The notes: a model not told the origin generated them from the letters alone. Shown: positions 1-8,466, counted from the stretch's first letter. The stretch is DNA of 64,000 bases from an uncultured Lachnospiraceae bacterium (GCA_934309145.1 CAKRCW010000002.1:186001-250000), one strand, 5' to 3'. Program-made: numbers and translations.

Positions 1-547
1 CCAATCCGCTTATTATCGGTACAAATCTCGTTCCACCAAAAAAAGACAAGACCTGTGGCAACTCGATTCTGTAGAATCTGTTGTGTAGTGCCGCAACGCC
101 TAGTCCAACTATAATACCACCAAATACTCCCATCTGCAATGAAGTGATACCACATACATCTGCACTTGCACCAGCTAAAAGCTCACCCACTCCGCCATTT
201 ATGTCTATCATGGCACTTATGGATGCGTGCATTATGAAAAATGATATCGCTGCCGCAAGTGCAGCAACCTCTTTTTCCTTCTTAGCCATGCCTATAGCAA
301 CTCCCATCGCAAATATTATCGGGAGATTTGCAAATACTATGTTTCCCGCAGCGTTCATAACCTGCAATATCGCATTTATCACAGTACCAGGTCCCATGAT
401 TTTTATAAGCCCATATGTCTCTAGCATGGTCTCATTGGTGAATGAACCTCCTATTCCGAGCAATAATCCTGCAACAGGCAATATGGCAATAGGAAGCATG
501 AAGCTTCTGCCAACTCTTTGAAGTATTCCGAATATTTTATCTTTCAT
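1..547 (-). CDS. PTS sugar permease, EIIC domain (3' end outside window)
   Basis: Membrane subunit of a phosphotransferase permease of the glucose/maltose family, which imports a sugar and phosphorylates it on the way in. The 182 visible codons start MKDKIFGILQRVGRSF and contain MLPIAILPVAGLLLGIGG and FANLPIIFAMGVAIGMAKK, both typical of PtsG/MalX-type IIC domains, followed by several hydrophobic helices. The start at 547 follows a strong GGAGGG ribosome site. The gene runs off the left edge, so the IIB and IIA domains and the sugar specificity cannot be read. The cupin and lactate dehydrogenase genes lie upstream on the same strand, which fits a sugar-fermentation cluster. Confidence 0.85.
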   Translation of the reverse strand, partial: MKDKIFGILQRVGRSFMLPIAILPVAGLLLGIGGSFTNETMLETYGLIKIMGPGTVINAILQVMNAAGNIVFANLPIIFAMGVAIGMAKKEKEVAALAAAISFFIMHASISAMIDINGGVGELLAGASADVCGITSLQMGVFGGIIVGLGVAALHNRFYRIELPQVLSFFGGTRFVPIISGL

Positions 548-607
548 TTTTTCGCCCTCCTATCTAGTAAATATGTGCTAAACAGGAGGGGATTATTCAT
601 TTTTTAT

Positions 608-937
608 TTACTGCTCAGGCACAACAGCAAAGAATATTAAATCTTCATCTCCATTGTTCATCATGGAATGACTGTGTCCCTTCGGACAATAGTGACATTC
701 GCCTGCCGAAACAGTCTCCGTTCCATCATCATATATAAACTCGGCTGTTCCGCTAAGTACATATATAACTTCACTGTTTGTCTCATGTGAATGTAATCCT
801 ATAGATGAACCCGGCTCTAATCTTCCATGCATAATCTTAATCTCATCAGCAGAGTATCTCTTAGCGTTATATGCCCCTTTTCCGCCCTTGAATTCCGGAA
901 GTCTTTCCTCATCCATGTTGTTAAAATCTATAACCAT
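608..937 (-). CDS. Small cupin-domain protein
   Basis: A 109-residue single cupin barrel. The first metal-binding motif is seen as H49, H51 and E56 (GLHSHETNSEVIYVLSG), and the second as P85, G87 and H90, so a divalent metal is probably bound. Single cupins of this size act as small isomerases, dioxygenases or sugar-binding modules, and the substrate cannot be told. The start has an excellent GGGGAGGA site that overlaps the end of ldh, whose stop lies one base upstream, so the two are probably co-transcribed and translationally coupled. Confidence 0.8.
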   Translation of the reverse strand: MVIDFNNMDEERLPEFKGGKGAYNAKRYSADEIKIMHGRLEPGSSIGLHSHETNSEVIYVLSGTAEFIYDDGTETVSAGECHYCPKGHSHSMMNNGDEDLIFFAVVPEQ

Positions 938-938
938 C

Positions 939-1904
939 TTATTTGTCCTCCCCTAAATCAAGTCCGTCTACAATAGCCTTTAATGCATCAGCGGATGCCT
1001 TAAGCTTAAGTGCCTCCTCACCGTTAAGCTCTATCGGTATATCAGCCTCCACTCCGTCTGCACCTACTATAACCGGCATACTTAGCACAACATCATCTAA
1101 CTCATACTGTCCATGCATCATATGTGATACAGGAAGGATTGACTTCTCATCGCACATAATAACCTCGCATATTCTCCTTACAGCCATCGCTATTCCGTAG
1201 TATGTAGCATGCTTCTTATTGATAATCTCATAGGCACTGTTCTTAACCTTCTCAGCTATTTCCTCTGTATTCTCACGGTGTTGATAATGTCCTCTCATCT
1301 CACAAAATCTGCTAAGCTCCACACCAGAAACGGTTGCTGATGACCACACAACAACCTCACTGTCTCCGTGCTCACCAACAATAAATGCATGCACGCTACG
1401 ACTGTCAACCCCTAAATGCTCGCCAAGCTGATACTTGAGTCTTGCCGTATCAAGAACTGTTCCTGAGCCAATTACATGCTCCTTAGGAAGTCCTGAGAGC
1501 TTCTGTGCTACCTGTGTAAGTATATCAACAGGATTGGCAACAATGAGCAATATTCCATCAAAACCGCTATCCTTAATCTGCGGGATAATAGATTTGAATA
1601 TCGCAACATTTTTATTCACAAGGTCTAATCTTGTCTCTCCCGGCTTTTGTCCTGCACCTGCTGAAACAATAACTATAGCCGCATCTGAAAGGTCACTGTA
1701 ATCGCCAGCATATATCTTGGCAGGTCTTGCAAATGGAACACCATGGCTTATATCCATAGCCTCGCCCTCTGCCTTGTCTTTATCTGCATCTATAAGAACA
1801 ATCTCTGAGAAGAGACCACTCTGCATTAGTGCAAATACTGACGCTGAACCCACGAAACCACAGCCTATCATCGCTGCTTTTCTCTTGTTAATTATATCAC
1901 TCAT
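939..1904 (-). CDS. ldh: L-lactate dehydrogenase
   Basis: NAD-dependent L-lactate dehydrogenase (321 residues, normal length), which reduces pyruvate to lactate to regenerate NAD in the cytoplasm. The Rossmann motif IGCGFVGS lies at residues 13-20, the substrate-loop region GQKPGETR near 85-92, and the active-site signature GEHGDSE at 177-183 with catalytic H179. The start at 1904 follows AAAGGGG. The gene is first in a leftward group with the cupin gene. With the split pyruvate formate-lyase at 12 kb it gives two alternative fates for pyruvate. The divergent leader contains a long hairpin element (1983-2211). Confidence 0.95.
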   Translation of the reverse strand: MSDIINKRKAAMIGCGFVGSASVFALMQSGLFSEIVLIDADKDKAEGEAMDISHGVPFARPAKIYAGDYSDLSDAAIVIVSAGAGQKPGETRLDLVNKNVAIFKSIIPQIKDSGFDGILLIVANPVDILTQVAQKLSGLPKEHVIGSGTVLDTARLKYQLGEHLGVDSRSVHAFIVGEHGDSEVVVWSSATVSGVELSRFCEMRGHYQHRENTEEIAEKVKNSAYEIINKKHATYYGIAMAVRRICEVIMCDEKSILPVSHMMHGQYELDDVVLSMPVIVGADGVEADIPIELNGEEALKLKASADALKAIVDGLDLGEDK

Positions 1905-1982
1905 ATCATTTACCCCTTTCCATAATATTCGTGCTTATATTATAACCTTTCCTACAAACACTAACAACAAGAAGTTTAGGTT

Positions 1983-2211
1983 TGTTTCTGTCAAGTAATC
2001 GTTGGCACGTTTATTAGCCGGACGCTTTCTATCTACGGATGATGGTTCCATTACGGGACCGTTTTCACTTATTGCTCCGAGCAGCGGCACTAAATTCGTG
2101 CTATGCACTCATTAAGTGCCGGCTGTCGCAAACGTCCCTGCATGGAATCCATCATCCGTAGATAGAAAGCGTCCGGCTAATAAACGTGCCAACGATTACT
2201 TGACAGAAACA
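1983..2211. repeat. Long-hairpin element, copy A
   Basis: A 63-bp perfect inverted repeat (1983-2045 and 2149-2211) surrounds a 103-base centre. The ends read TGTTTCTGT and ACAGAAACA. Further pairing continues inward (GGGAC 2055-2059 with GTCCC 2134-2138). The centre holds a small structured hairpin at 2085-2121: CGGCACT, A, AAT, TC, GTGC, three-base loop, GCAC, TC, ATT, A, AGTGCCG. Related copies lie at 26487-26616 and 43928-44154. This copy fills the gap between divergent ldh and the symporter gene. No coding capacity is seen. I do not recognise the family. Confidence 0.85.
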
Positions 2212-2315
2212 GACTTAAACCTTAAATCCAATAGCAGATATCTGTTTACTTCTCCTTAAAGTTATTATACAATGAAACAGATATTTTCTAAAAACAAACA
2301 TTTATGGGTGAAAAC

Positions 2316-3647
2316 ATGAAAAACAATCACAAACGAACATCATTCGGCAGCCGCTATGGATTTATACTCGCATCAGTAGGCTCAGCGGTCGGAATGGCAA
2401 ATGTCTGGGGATTCCCAAACAAAATGGGCAGCAACGGTGGAGGTGCTTTCCTTCTTATCTATTTACTTTTTATATTTTTATTCAGCTATGTAGGACTTCC
2501 GGCAGAATTTGCCATAGGAAGGTGGTCAAAGACAGGCACTCTCGGTTCTTACGAAAATGCTTGGGCTTCAAGGAACAAAAAAGCAGCACCTTTCGGACGT
2601 GCATTGGGATGGCTTCCTCTCTGTGGTTCACTCTGCATTGCAATAGGCTATTCTATTATACTCGCTTATGTGCTTAAGGCTTTTATTGACTCAGTCTCAG
2701 GACTGTTAATGAACGTAAATACAGCAGAGTGGTTTGACTCATTTTCCACAAAGGGCTTTTCCGTTGTTCCACTACACGCCTTTGTAATAGTTGGCACTCT
2801 GCTCACACTTATATTTGGTGCAAGCAGTATTGAGAAGAGCAACAAGATTATTATGCCTCTATTCTTCGTAATATTCCTTATACTTGCTGTGCGTGTGGCT
2901 TTCCTGCCTAACTGCATTTCAGGTTATAAGTTTATGTTCATACCTCGCTGGGACGCATTAAAGAATCCTTCTGTATGGATATGTGCTATGGGACAGGCAT
3001 TTTTCTCACTGTCCGTTACAGGAAGCGGAATGATTACTTATGGTTCTTACTTAAGCGACAATGAGGATGTGGTATCTGTTTCAAGGCAGACTGCTTTATT
3101 TGATACTATTGCCGCTCTTGTGGCTGCCTTAGTTATCATACCTGCCTGTTTTGCATATAATGTCGATGTCGGAGCAGGTCCAAGCCTGCTCTTCATCACG
3201 CTGCCATCGATTCTTCAGGATATTCCTCTCGGCAGATTATTCGCAGTGCTTCTGTATGCCGCTATGATTTTTGCCGGAGTAAGCTCTCTACAGAATATGT
3301 TTGAGGCGGTTGCCGAATCATTGCTGCATCGTTTTCCTAGAATCAACCGCACTATCGCACTCGCTATCATATGTGTGCTATGCTTCGGTGCAGGTGTAGG
3401 CATGGAGGCAATAAGCTGCTGGGGTACATGGATGGACCTTGTATCTATCTACATCATACCTATTGGAGCTACACTTGGAGCAATCTCATGGTTTTATATC
3501 ATGCGAAAGAAAGATTTATTTGAAGCTATAAATATCGGAAGCAAGAAGAAATATGGCAAGACATGGTATATAATGGGACGTTATATGTATGTTCCTATTT
3601 CAATCATACTGTGTGTTGTTGCATTGGCTATGAAGGTAGCGTTTTAA
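2316..3647 (+). CDS. Sodium-dependent transporter, NSS/SNF family
   Basis: LeuT-fold symporter of the neurotransmitter:sodium symporter family, which imports an amino acid or similar solute with sodium. The first helix carries the family signature (GSAVGMANVWGFPNKMGSNGG), which contains sodium and substrate ligands, and about eleven hydrophobic helices follow over 443 residues. I use the ATG at 2316 because GGGTG lies just upstream; an in-frame ATG at 2304 has no ribosome site. Substrate is unknown. It is divergent from ldh, with hairpin element A in between, and is followed by a strong stem-loop. Confidence 0.88.
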   Translation: MKNNHKRTSFGSRYGFILASVGSAVGMANVWGFPNKMGSNGGGAFLLIYLLFIFLFSYVGLPAEFAIGRWSKTGTLGSYENAWASRNKKAAPFGRALGWLPLCGSLCIAIGYSIILAYVLKAFIDSVSGLLMNVNTAEWFDSFSTKGFSVVPLHAFVIVGTLLTLIFGASSIEKSNKIIMPLFFVIFLILAVRVAFLPNCISGYKFMFIPRWDALKNPSVWICAMGQAFFSLSVTGSGMITYGSYLSDNEDVVSVSRQTALFDTIAALVAALVIIPACFAYNVDVGAGPSLLFITLPSILQDIPLGRLFAVLLYAAMIFAGVSSLQNMFEAVAESLLHRFPRINRTIALAIICVLCFGAGVGMEAISCWGTWMDLVSIYIIPIGATLGAISWFYIMRKKDLFEAINIGSKKKYGKTWYIMGRYMYVPISIILCVVALAMKVAF

Positions 3648-3655
3648 TGGAAAAA

Positions 3656-3684
3656 AATAAGGCGAGCCGATGGCTCGCCTTATA
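3656..3684. terminator. Stem-loop after the symporter gene
   Basis: GGCGAGCC (3661-3668) pairs with GGCTCGCC (3672-3679) around a three-base loop, with flanking AT pairs. It lies directly after the symporter stop codon. The following T tract is weak on the plus strand, but the upstream A run suits termination of leftward transcripts too. Confidence 0.65.
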
Positions 3685-3957
3685 GAATATAATCTTTTTA
3701 CTTATATATTTCATTTTCAAATGACTGTACAAAATCTGTTATACCATTGGTTCTAAGAGCAACAATAAGACACAAAAATAACCGCCCTTTGTCCTGCCAG
3801 ACTGAACGGTTATTTTAATCGATAACATCAGGGCTAACCGTCTATCGGTAGCACCTTTTTATATTATATTAACATTCAACTACATTCTTGTCAAACTTAT
3901 ATTCTGTCAATCATTTTTATGTTTATTTAACTATTGTTTTTATATACCTTATCCACC
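3685..3957. other. Gap between convergent genes with alternative hairpins
   Basis: No gene seen. AAAATAACCG (3775-3784) pairs with CGGTTATTTT (3807-3816), giving a stem flanked by A and T runs that could terminate both strands. A downstream CTAACCG (3834-3840) could compete for the same CGGTTA partner, and ACCG (3837-3840) also pairs with CGGT (3846-3849) before a T run. The gap separates the convergent symporter and SOD-like genes, so a bidirectional terminator is the simplest reading. Confidence 0.5.
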
Positions 3958-4461
3958 CTAAAATCTCTCAATCACACCACACGCAATTTTCATACCTGAA
4001 TTTCCTGCCGGCTGTGAATGGAAATCATCCGGATGAAGGTGAACAATCACCGTTCTTCCAAGAAGCTCTTCAACGCAGAATCTATCTGTAAGAAATATAG
4101 AAAATGCGTAGCCATGGTTGCCGAACAATGATGGCATATCTCCTGCATGATATGGATGTTCACAGCAATCCGGATTATAATGTGCCTCCGCATCTACGAA
4201 CGCATCCTCACTGTTACCAGTACAGCAACAACCACTGTGGATGTGGCATCCAAATACCGGACTCATACAAACCTCATTCGTGTCAGGAAGCCCATTAACC
4301 TCAGTAACTACTACAACTCCCTGCCTTAGCTGATAAAAACGTACCAGACCTGATATAGACGAATACTCACAACTTCCCATAATCTCAGACTTTGCATCTG
4401 GTCTCCTTGATAAAACAGCATTAATATTAATGTGATTAAAGCATTGATTATTATTAAACAT
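3958..4461 (-). CDS. Cu/Zn superoxide dismutase-like protein
   Basis: A 167-residue protein of the SodC family, which converts superoxide to oxygen and peroxide when metallated. Candidate copper ligands are H73, H75, H94 and H141. Candidate zinc ligands are H94, H102, H105 and D108, with a zinc loop shorter than in classical enzymes. The C-terminal signature GNSGMKIACGVI is present. There is no signal peptide, unlike most bacterial SodC, so it should be cytoplasmic. Several extra cysteines (C78-C80, C99-C100) lie near the metal site. Activity is not proven; some Firmicute relatives have lost ligands, but here the set appears complete. No strong ribosome site is seen. Confidence 0.75.
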   Translation of the reverse strand: MFNNNQCFNHININAVLSRRPDAKSEIMGSCEYSSISGLVRFYQLRQGVVVVTEVNGLPDTNEVCMSPVFGCHIHSGCCCTGNSEDAFVDAEAHYNPDCCEHPYHAGDMPSLFGNHGYAFSIFLTDRFCVEELLGRTVIVHLHPDDFHSQPAGNSGMKIACGVIERF

Positions 4462-4550
4462 ATATTATCCGAATTTATACTCGTTAAATTATATTATTAT
4501 CTAAGCTATAAATTGGTTACAAACATCGGGCATTATAAAATGTAATTACT

Positions 4551-5096
4551 TTATACTCTTCTCATATCCGTTATCTTAACTAACGTCCTTCCAAGGAATC
4601 GGTGCATCATGCTGTTAAACTCAGACGGATTAATCATACCGCCATAGCTCATAACATCATATATCTGATTAACCTCGCGAATTTTACATGGCAGCTGCTT
4701 CAATCCATTCTTCTCATAAAAATGCTTCCTGTTCACACGCTCAGCATAATTAGGTGCAGCTTCATCTATCTCCTCTATCGCAAGAAGTATTCTATGCCCC
4801 TCATACTTTTTCTTGAGGGCTTTGAGCATGTAACTTCCACATCCACGTCCCCGCATTTCCTCCGAAATGGCAAGAAACAGAACGTATGATATATCGTTAT
4901 GATTAACCACATAACAAAATCCTGCCCATTCATCATCTGCATACATAGATAAAAAATCTACACCCGGTATGGAACGCTTCATCATAAGAAACCAAAAAGG
5001 AGCTCTCTCTACAAATGGGAACGCCCTGTAATACAGCTTTCTCACCCTTCTAAACTCTGGCAAACGCCTGTCCATCCTTCTGAACCGTATCCTCAT
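4551..5096 (-). CDS. GNAT-family acetyltransferase
   Basis: A 181-residue protein with the acetyl-CoA-binding motif of GNAT enzymes, seen as EMRGRGCGSYML, followed by the usual helix and a final YEKNGLK segment. The substrate (small molecule, peptide or protein N-terminus) cannot be told. The start at 5096 has GGAGATG upstream. It lies between the SOD-like gene and acylphosphatase on the same strand, but gaps of about 50-90 bases leave operon membership open. Confidence 0.8.
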   Translation of the reverse strand: MRIRFRRMDRRLPEFRRVRKLYYRAFPFVERAPFWFLMMKRSIPGVDFLSMYADDEWAGFCYVVNHNDISYVLFLAISEEMRGRGCGSYMLKALKKKYEGHRILLAIEEIDEAAPNYAERVNRKHFYEKNGLKQLPCKIREVNQIYDVMSYGGMINPSEFNSMMHRFLGRTLVKITDMRRV

Positions 5097-5152
5097 ATAT
5101 ATACATCTCCTATCCGGTATAAACGTGCTAACTTATGTCATCGCATATAGTA

Positions 5153-5428
5153 CTAATCCTGTTCATAAAAGCCATATTCATCCTGCAAGGTCTGTGATTT
5201 TACATCCATCTTCTCTATCCTTATGTATCTCTGTCTGTCGAGAAACATAATAAGCTCATCTATAGCCTGCTCTTCACCCTGAACCTCCATCTCCACAGTA
5301 CCATCATAGAGATTGCGTACCCATCCGGTTAAGCCAAGCTGCCTTGCCTTATTGACAGAATAATAGCGAAAGCCTACTCCCTGTACACTTCCATAAAATA
5401 TTATGTGCTTGCGAATTATATCCTTCAT
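5153..5428 (-). CDS. acyP: Acylphosphatase
   Basis: Small cytoplasmic hydrolase of acyl phosphates such as acetyl phosphate or carbamoyl phosphate. The 91 residues show the family loop GSVQGVGFRYY with the catalytic arginine R22, and GWVRNLYDGTVEMEVQG containing the catalytic asparagine. Length is normal. The start follows GAGGTAT. It precedes the DNA-repair pair on the same strand only by orientation; no functional link is evident. Confidence 0.93.
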   Translation of the reverse strand: MKDIIRKHIIFYGSVQGVGFRYYSVNKARQLGLTGWVRNLYDGTVEMEVQGEEQAIDELIMFLDRQRYIRIEKMDVKSQTLQDEYGFYEQD

Positions 5429-5471
5429 ATGTTTTATACCTCACGCATAATATAGTAACATTCTATATCAA

Positions 5472-6266
5472 TTAGCGCAAGTTATCAGCAGAAAGCTGCT
5501 GCCCGTCAAACTCCACAGCATGCTTTCTCATCCACAGAGGGAATAAATTCCTCTGACACTCACGATTCTCGCGTTCCTTTATACTTATTGCATTAAAGAA
5601 GGTTTTCCACATATCGGTGTACTCATCTGTATAATCCTCCGTACGCCTTAATGTATTAAATTCATCATCTGTGAGATATCTGAGATAGTTGTCCTCATCC
5701 TTCGGATGAACGACAGCAATATGCCTGCAATCATCAACAATAACCCAATGTTCAGATGGCATCCTGTCAGCAAAATGCGCACCGACCAGCATTACAACAT
5801 TATTCTTCGGTTCAAGATGGCACACATATACCTTATTCTCCAGAGATGTAAATCTTGCAAACTCCCTGAAATGATGGCTTTCATTACCGACACGTCTCTT
5901 CAGCTCCATAATACGCATAACATACGGATTCGTATACATCGAGCACGCCCTTGCACCTACCTCAAAGCCTACTCTTAAGAAATTATAGATAGCCTGCAAT
6001 GCATCCTCCTCAGCAGATAGCGTTGCATAAAATACATACATGTAGGCTTCATCTGAAATACTGTTCCTTATTGAACGCACAACCTTAGTTACCTTGTCAG
6101 CATCAGCATCAACATGAATATAATCATCAAACATATTCTGCTGATATATAGGTTCCCGCACAAGCTTAATATTATGATGTACGCCCTCCTCAATAGCCCC
6201 ACACCATGCATCATACACGCACGTCATCATATCCTCAAATCTATCATTGCAACTATATATTCGCAT
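5472..6266 (-). CDS. TIGR03915-family DNA metabolism protein
   Basis: 264-residue partner of the DNA-modification/repair radical SAM protein encoded just upstream. The family is almost always found next to TIGR03916 radical SAM proteins and carries a DUF4130 domain; its exact reaction is not established. The sequence begins MRIYSCNDRFEDMMTCVYDAW and has the conserved SEHWVIVDDCRHIAVVHPK region. The start at 6266 has AGGTAGGA upstream and lies 12 bases from the radical SAM stop, so both are one operon. A LexA-box promoter at 7720-7748 drives the pair. Confidence 0.85.
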   Translation of the reverse strand: MRIYSCNDRFEDMMTCVYDAWCGAIEEGVHHNIKLVREPIYQQNMFDDYIHVDADADKVTKVVRSIRNSISDEAYMYVFYATLSAEEDALQAIYNFLRVGFEVGARACSMYTNPYVMRIMELKRRVGNESHHFREFARFTSLENKVYVCHLEPKNNVVMLVGAHFADRMPSEHWVIVDDCRHIAVVHPKDEDNYLRYLTDDEFNTLRRTEDYTDEYTDMWKTFFNAISIKERENRECQRNLFPLWMRKHAVEFDGQQLSADNLR

Positions 6267-6278
6267 AATTCCTACCTT

Positions 6279-7712
6279 CTACCCTATTCCAAAATCTGCC
6301 AGAGACATCTGCTGATAATCCTTCTTAGAATTAGCCACCTGCCAGTTTTCCTTACCATTAGTAGTTATAAGCTGTCTTGTAATATATTGCTCTTCTATAG
6401 GAGTATTATACATCTGCTTTCCATTACAGGTTATGAAGTAATGTGCTCTCTTAAGAACAACTCCCATCTTCTTAAGACTGTCATAGTCAAGTCTGCCATA
6501 CCGTCTTGCATACATAATTCTTCCTGCCGACTTAGGACCTATGCCTGGTATTCTAAGGAGCATATCATAAGGTGCCGTCTGAACCTCAACAGGAAATATA
6601 TCAAGATGTCTGATTGCCCAATCGCATTTCGGATCTATCTGTTCATTAAAATTAGGCTTCTCCTCAGATAACAATTCATTGGCCTGAAATCCATAATATC
6701 TAAGAAGCCAATCTGCCTGATATAATCTATGCTCCCGTAGCAAAGGCGGTGGTGTGCCTATGGCAGGGAGAACGGAATCATCATTGACAGGAATATATGC
6801 TGAATAAAATACTCTCTTCAAATCATAATGCTGATACAACTGCTGGGTTGTCTGTATAAGTGTGTAATCACTCTCACCTGTAGCACCTATAATCATCTGT
6901 GTGCTCTGACCGGCAGGAGCAAACCTTCTCTTCCTATTGCCATCAGCCAAAGTCAGTTCCCCAGCCTTCTCTGGCACAACTATGCCATTATCACTCTTAG
7001 CCACCAGATTATCACTCGCAAATATACTGTGTTCAAGGTACTTATTTCCATTACTCCGCTCCATCCTTGCATCCTTACCGATTGCAAGTCTGTGGCTGGC
7101 TATCGTATCACGCACCTTTCCCATAGGGGAAAGAATATTATTAAAACTCTTATTAGGGGCAAGCTTCTGTAGGCTGTCTGCTGTTGGCAGTTCAAGGTTC
7201 ACACTTATTCTGTCAGCAAGATAACCGGCAGTGGCAAGCAGCTCATCAGAAGCCCCCGGAATAGTCTTAACATGGATATATCCATTAAAATTATACTTCT
7301 CTCTAAGAAGTCTTAACGTCTCACACATCCTCTCCATGGTGTAGGTCGGGTTCTTGATAACACCTGAGCTTAAGAATAAACCCTCTATGTAATTTCTCTT
7401 ATAGAATTCCACAGTAAGCTCACATATCTCCTCAGGTGTAAACGTAGCCCTCGGCACATCATTAGATACACGATTAACACAATACTTACAATCGTATATA
7501 CAATGATTCGTCATAAGAATCTTGAGGAGGGAAATACACCTGCCATCTGCCGCAAAGCTGTGACATATACCGCATGCCTTTGTGTTTCCGAGAGTTCCTT
7601 TCTTCCCTCTTCTGTCCGAACCACTTGAGGTACATGCTACATCATACTTAGCTGCATCTGCCAAAATCTCTAATTTATCCTGTATACTAAAAGAAGTAAT
7701 AATCTCATTCAT
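6279..7712 (-). CDS. Putative DNA modification/repair radical SAM protein (TIGR03916 type)
   Basis: 477-residue radical SAM protein. The [4Fe-4S] motif CxxxCxxC is C71, C75, C78 (CIYDCKYC), after an upstream cysteine pair (ACGIC). Near the C-terminus a helix-hairpin-helix DNA-binding motif is visible (LLRIPGIGPKSAGRIMYAR). The family is inferred to act on DNA; no reaction is proven. The ATG at 7712 lies only about eight bases from the -10 box at 7720-7725, so the mRNA may be leaderless. Its promoter contains a LexA operator, which supports a DNA-damage role. Confidence 0.88.
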   Translation of the reverse strand: MNEIITSFSIQDKLEILADAAKYDVACTSSGSDRRGKKGTLGNTKACGICHSFAADGRCISLLKILMTNHCIYDCKYCVNRVSNDVPRATFTPEEICELTVEFYKRNYIEGLFLSSGVIKNPTYTMERMCETLRLLREKYNFNGYIHVKTIPGASDELLATAGYLADRISVNLELPTADSLQKLAPNKSFNNILSPMGKVRDTIASHRLAIGKDARMERSNGNKYLEHSIFASDNLVAKSDNGIVVPEKAGELTLADGNRKRRFAPAGQSTQMIIGATGESDYTLIQTTQQLYQHYDLKRVFYSAYIPVNDDSVLPAIGTPPPLLREHRLYQADWLLRYYGFQANELLSEEKPNFNEQIDPKCDWAIRHLDIFPVEVQTAPYDMLLRIPGIGPKSAGRIMYARRYGRLDYDSLKKMGVVLKRAHYFITCNGKQMYNTPIEEQYITRQLITTNGKENWQVANSKKDYQQMSLADFGIG

Positions 7713-7719
7713 GGTTCAT

Positions 7720-7748
7720 ATTATACGAACATTTGTTCTTGTTTTCAA
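7720..7748 (-). promoter_or_regulatory. SOS promoter with LexA box
   Basis: On the minus strand TTGAAA (7743-7748), a 17-base spacer and TATAAT (7720-7725) make a near-consensus sigma-A promoter. The spacer contains GAACAAATGTTC (7727-7738), which fits the Gram-positive LexA/DinR consensus CGAACnnnnGTTCG with one outer base changed. Bound LexA would block RNA polymerase. The promoter points at the radical SAM DNA-repair operon. Confidence 0.8.
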
Positions 7749-7863
7749 GTACTTTTTTATTAAATTTTCAAGTGTCATTCACTCTTCCCACCCTCCTACA
7801 TAAAATAAACCATACCGATATGAAAAAATATATGTATCGAACTTATTTAGGAGGTATATAATT

Positions 7864-8202
7864 TTGGAACCATATAGAAATTATGGTCGCGGTGGTTATG
7901 GCAGAAGCAACAGCTCATGCAATATGAATCCAAACCAGCGCGGCAACAACATGAATTCCAATATGAATTCACATATGCATCAAAACAACAACTCCGGCTG
8001 TGGCTGCGGTTCATCTCCAAAGCCTGAGAGCAGCTGCGACTGCAAGGACAGCAACCCTCACATGAGACACATGCCTATAGCCATGGCTTATGTGCCTATG
8101 CAAAAATGGTCAGAGTTAAACAGTCCTGAGACTGCACTCTGTCAGGGTACAGCTTTCCCTGAGTTAAATCTTATATTCTGTGGTTCAAGGGGGAAGATGT
8201 AA
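7864..8202 (+). CDS. cotJA: Spore coat protein CotJA
   Basis: 112-residue spore-coat-associated protein. The N-terminal half is low complexity (Gly, Asn, Ser, Met, His) with cysteine clusters; the C-terminal half carries the CotJA core (MAYVPMQKWSELNSPETAL and GTAFPELNLIF). Translation starts at TTG, fixed by AGGAGG eight bases upstream. It is the first gene of cotJABC, each start abutting the previous stop, and the operon is expected to be made in the mother cell during sporulation. Confidence 0.92.
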   Translation: MEPYRNYGRGGYGRSNSSCNMNPNQRGNNMNSNMNSHMHQNNNSGCGCGSSPKPESSCDCKDSNPHMRHMPIAMAYVPMQKWSELNSPETALCQGTAFPELNLIFCGSRGKM

Positions 8203-8466
8203 ATGAAGAGAATGTCTCAAAAGGAATTATTTTCTATGATTAACCAATTCTCATTTATGCTTGATGAGATTGTGCTTTTCCTTGACACTCACCCTGATTG
8301 TCAGGAGGCAATCGATGCTTATAACCATTACAAGCATTTACGCTGCGAAGCAGTTTCCGACTACACAGAGATGTATGGTCCAATCAGCAAATATGATGTA
8401 AATGCAAGTAATTATTGGGACTGGGTAAATAAGCCTTGGCCTTGGGAAGGAGAGTGTGGTTGCTAA
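8203..8466 (+). CDS. cotJB: Spore coat protein CotJB
   Basis: 87-residue CotJB, a component of the CotJ coat complex. It has the family features of an N-terminal helix (LFSMINQFSFMLDEIVLFLD), a YNHYK centre and a Trp-rich end (YWDWVNKPWPWE). The ATG directly follows the cotJA stop and the cotJC ATG directly follows its own stop, so translation is coupled. Confidence 0.92.
   Translation: MKRMSQKELFSMINQFSFMLDEIVLFLDTHPDCQEAIDAYNHYKHLRCEAVSDYTEMYGPISKYDVNASNYWDWVNKPWPWEGECGC

Noticed and set aside
81..521. Open plus-strand frame opposite the PTS gene
   Set aside because: It mirrors a well-supported membrane protein gene, has no ribosome site and a composition typical of antisense frames. Similar frames opposite pst, pfl and murein genes were left out.
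1983..2211. Retron, group II intron or IS element for the hairpin family
   Set aside because: No reverse transcriptase, transposase or other long frame is within or next to any of the three copies, and no target duplication is visible.
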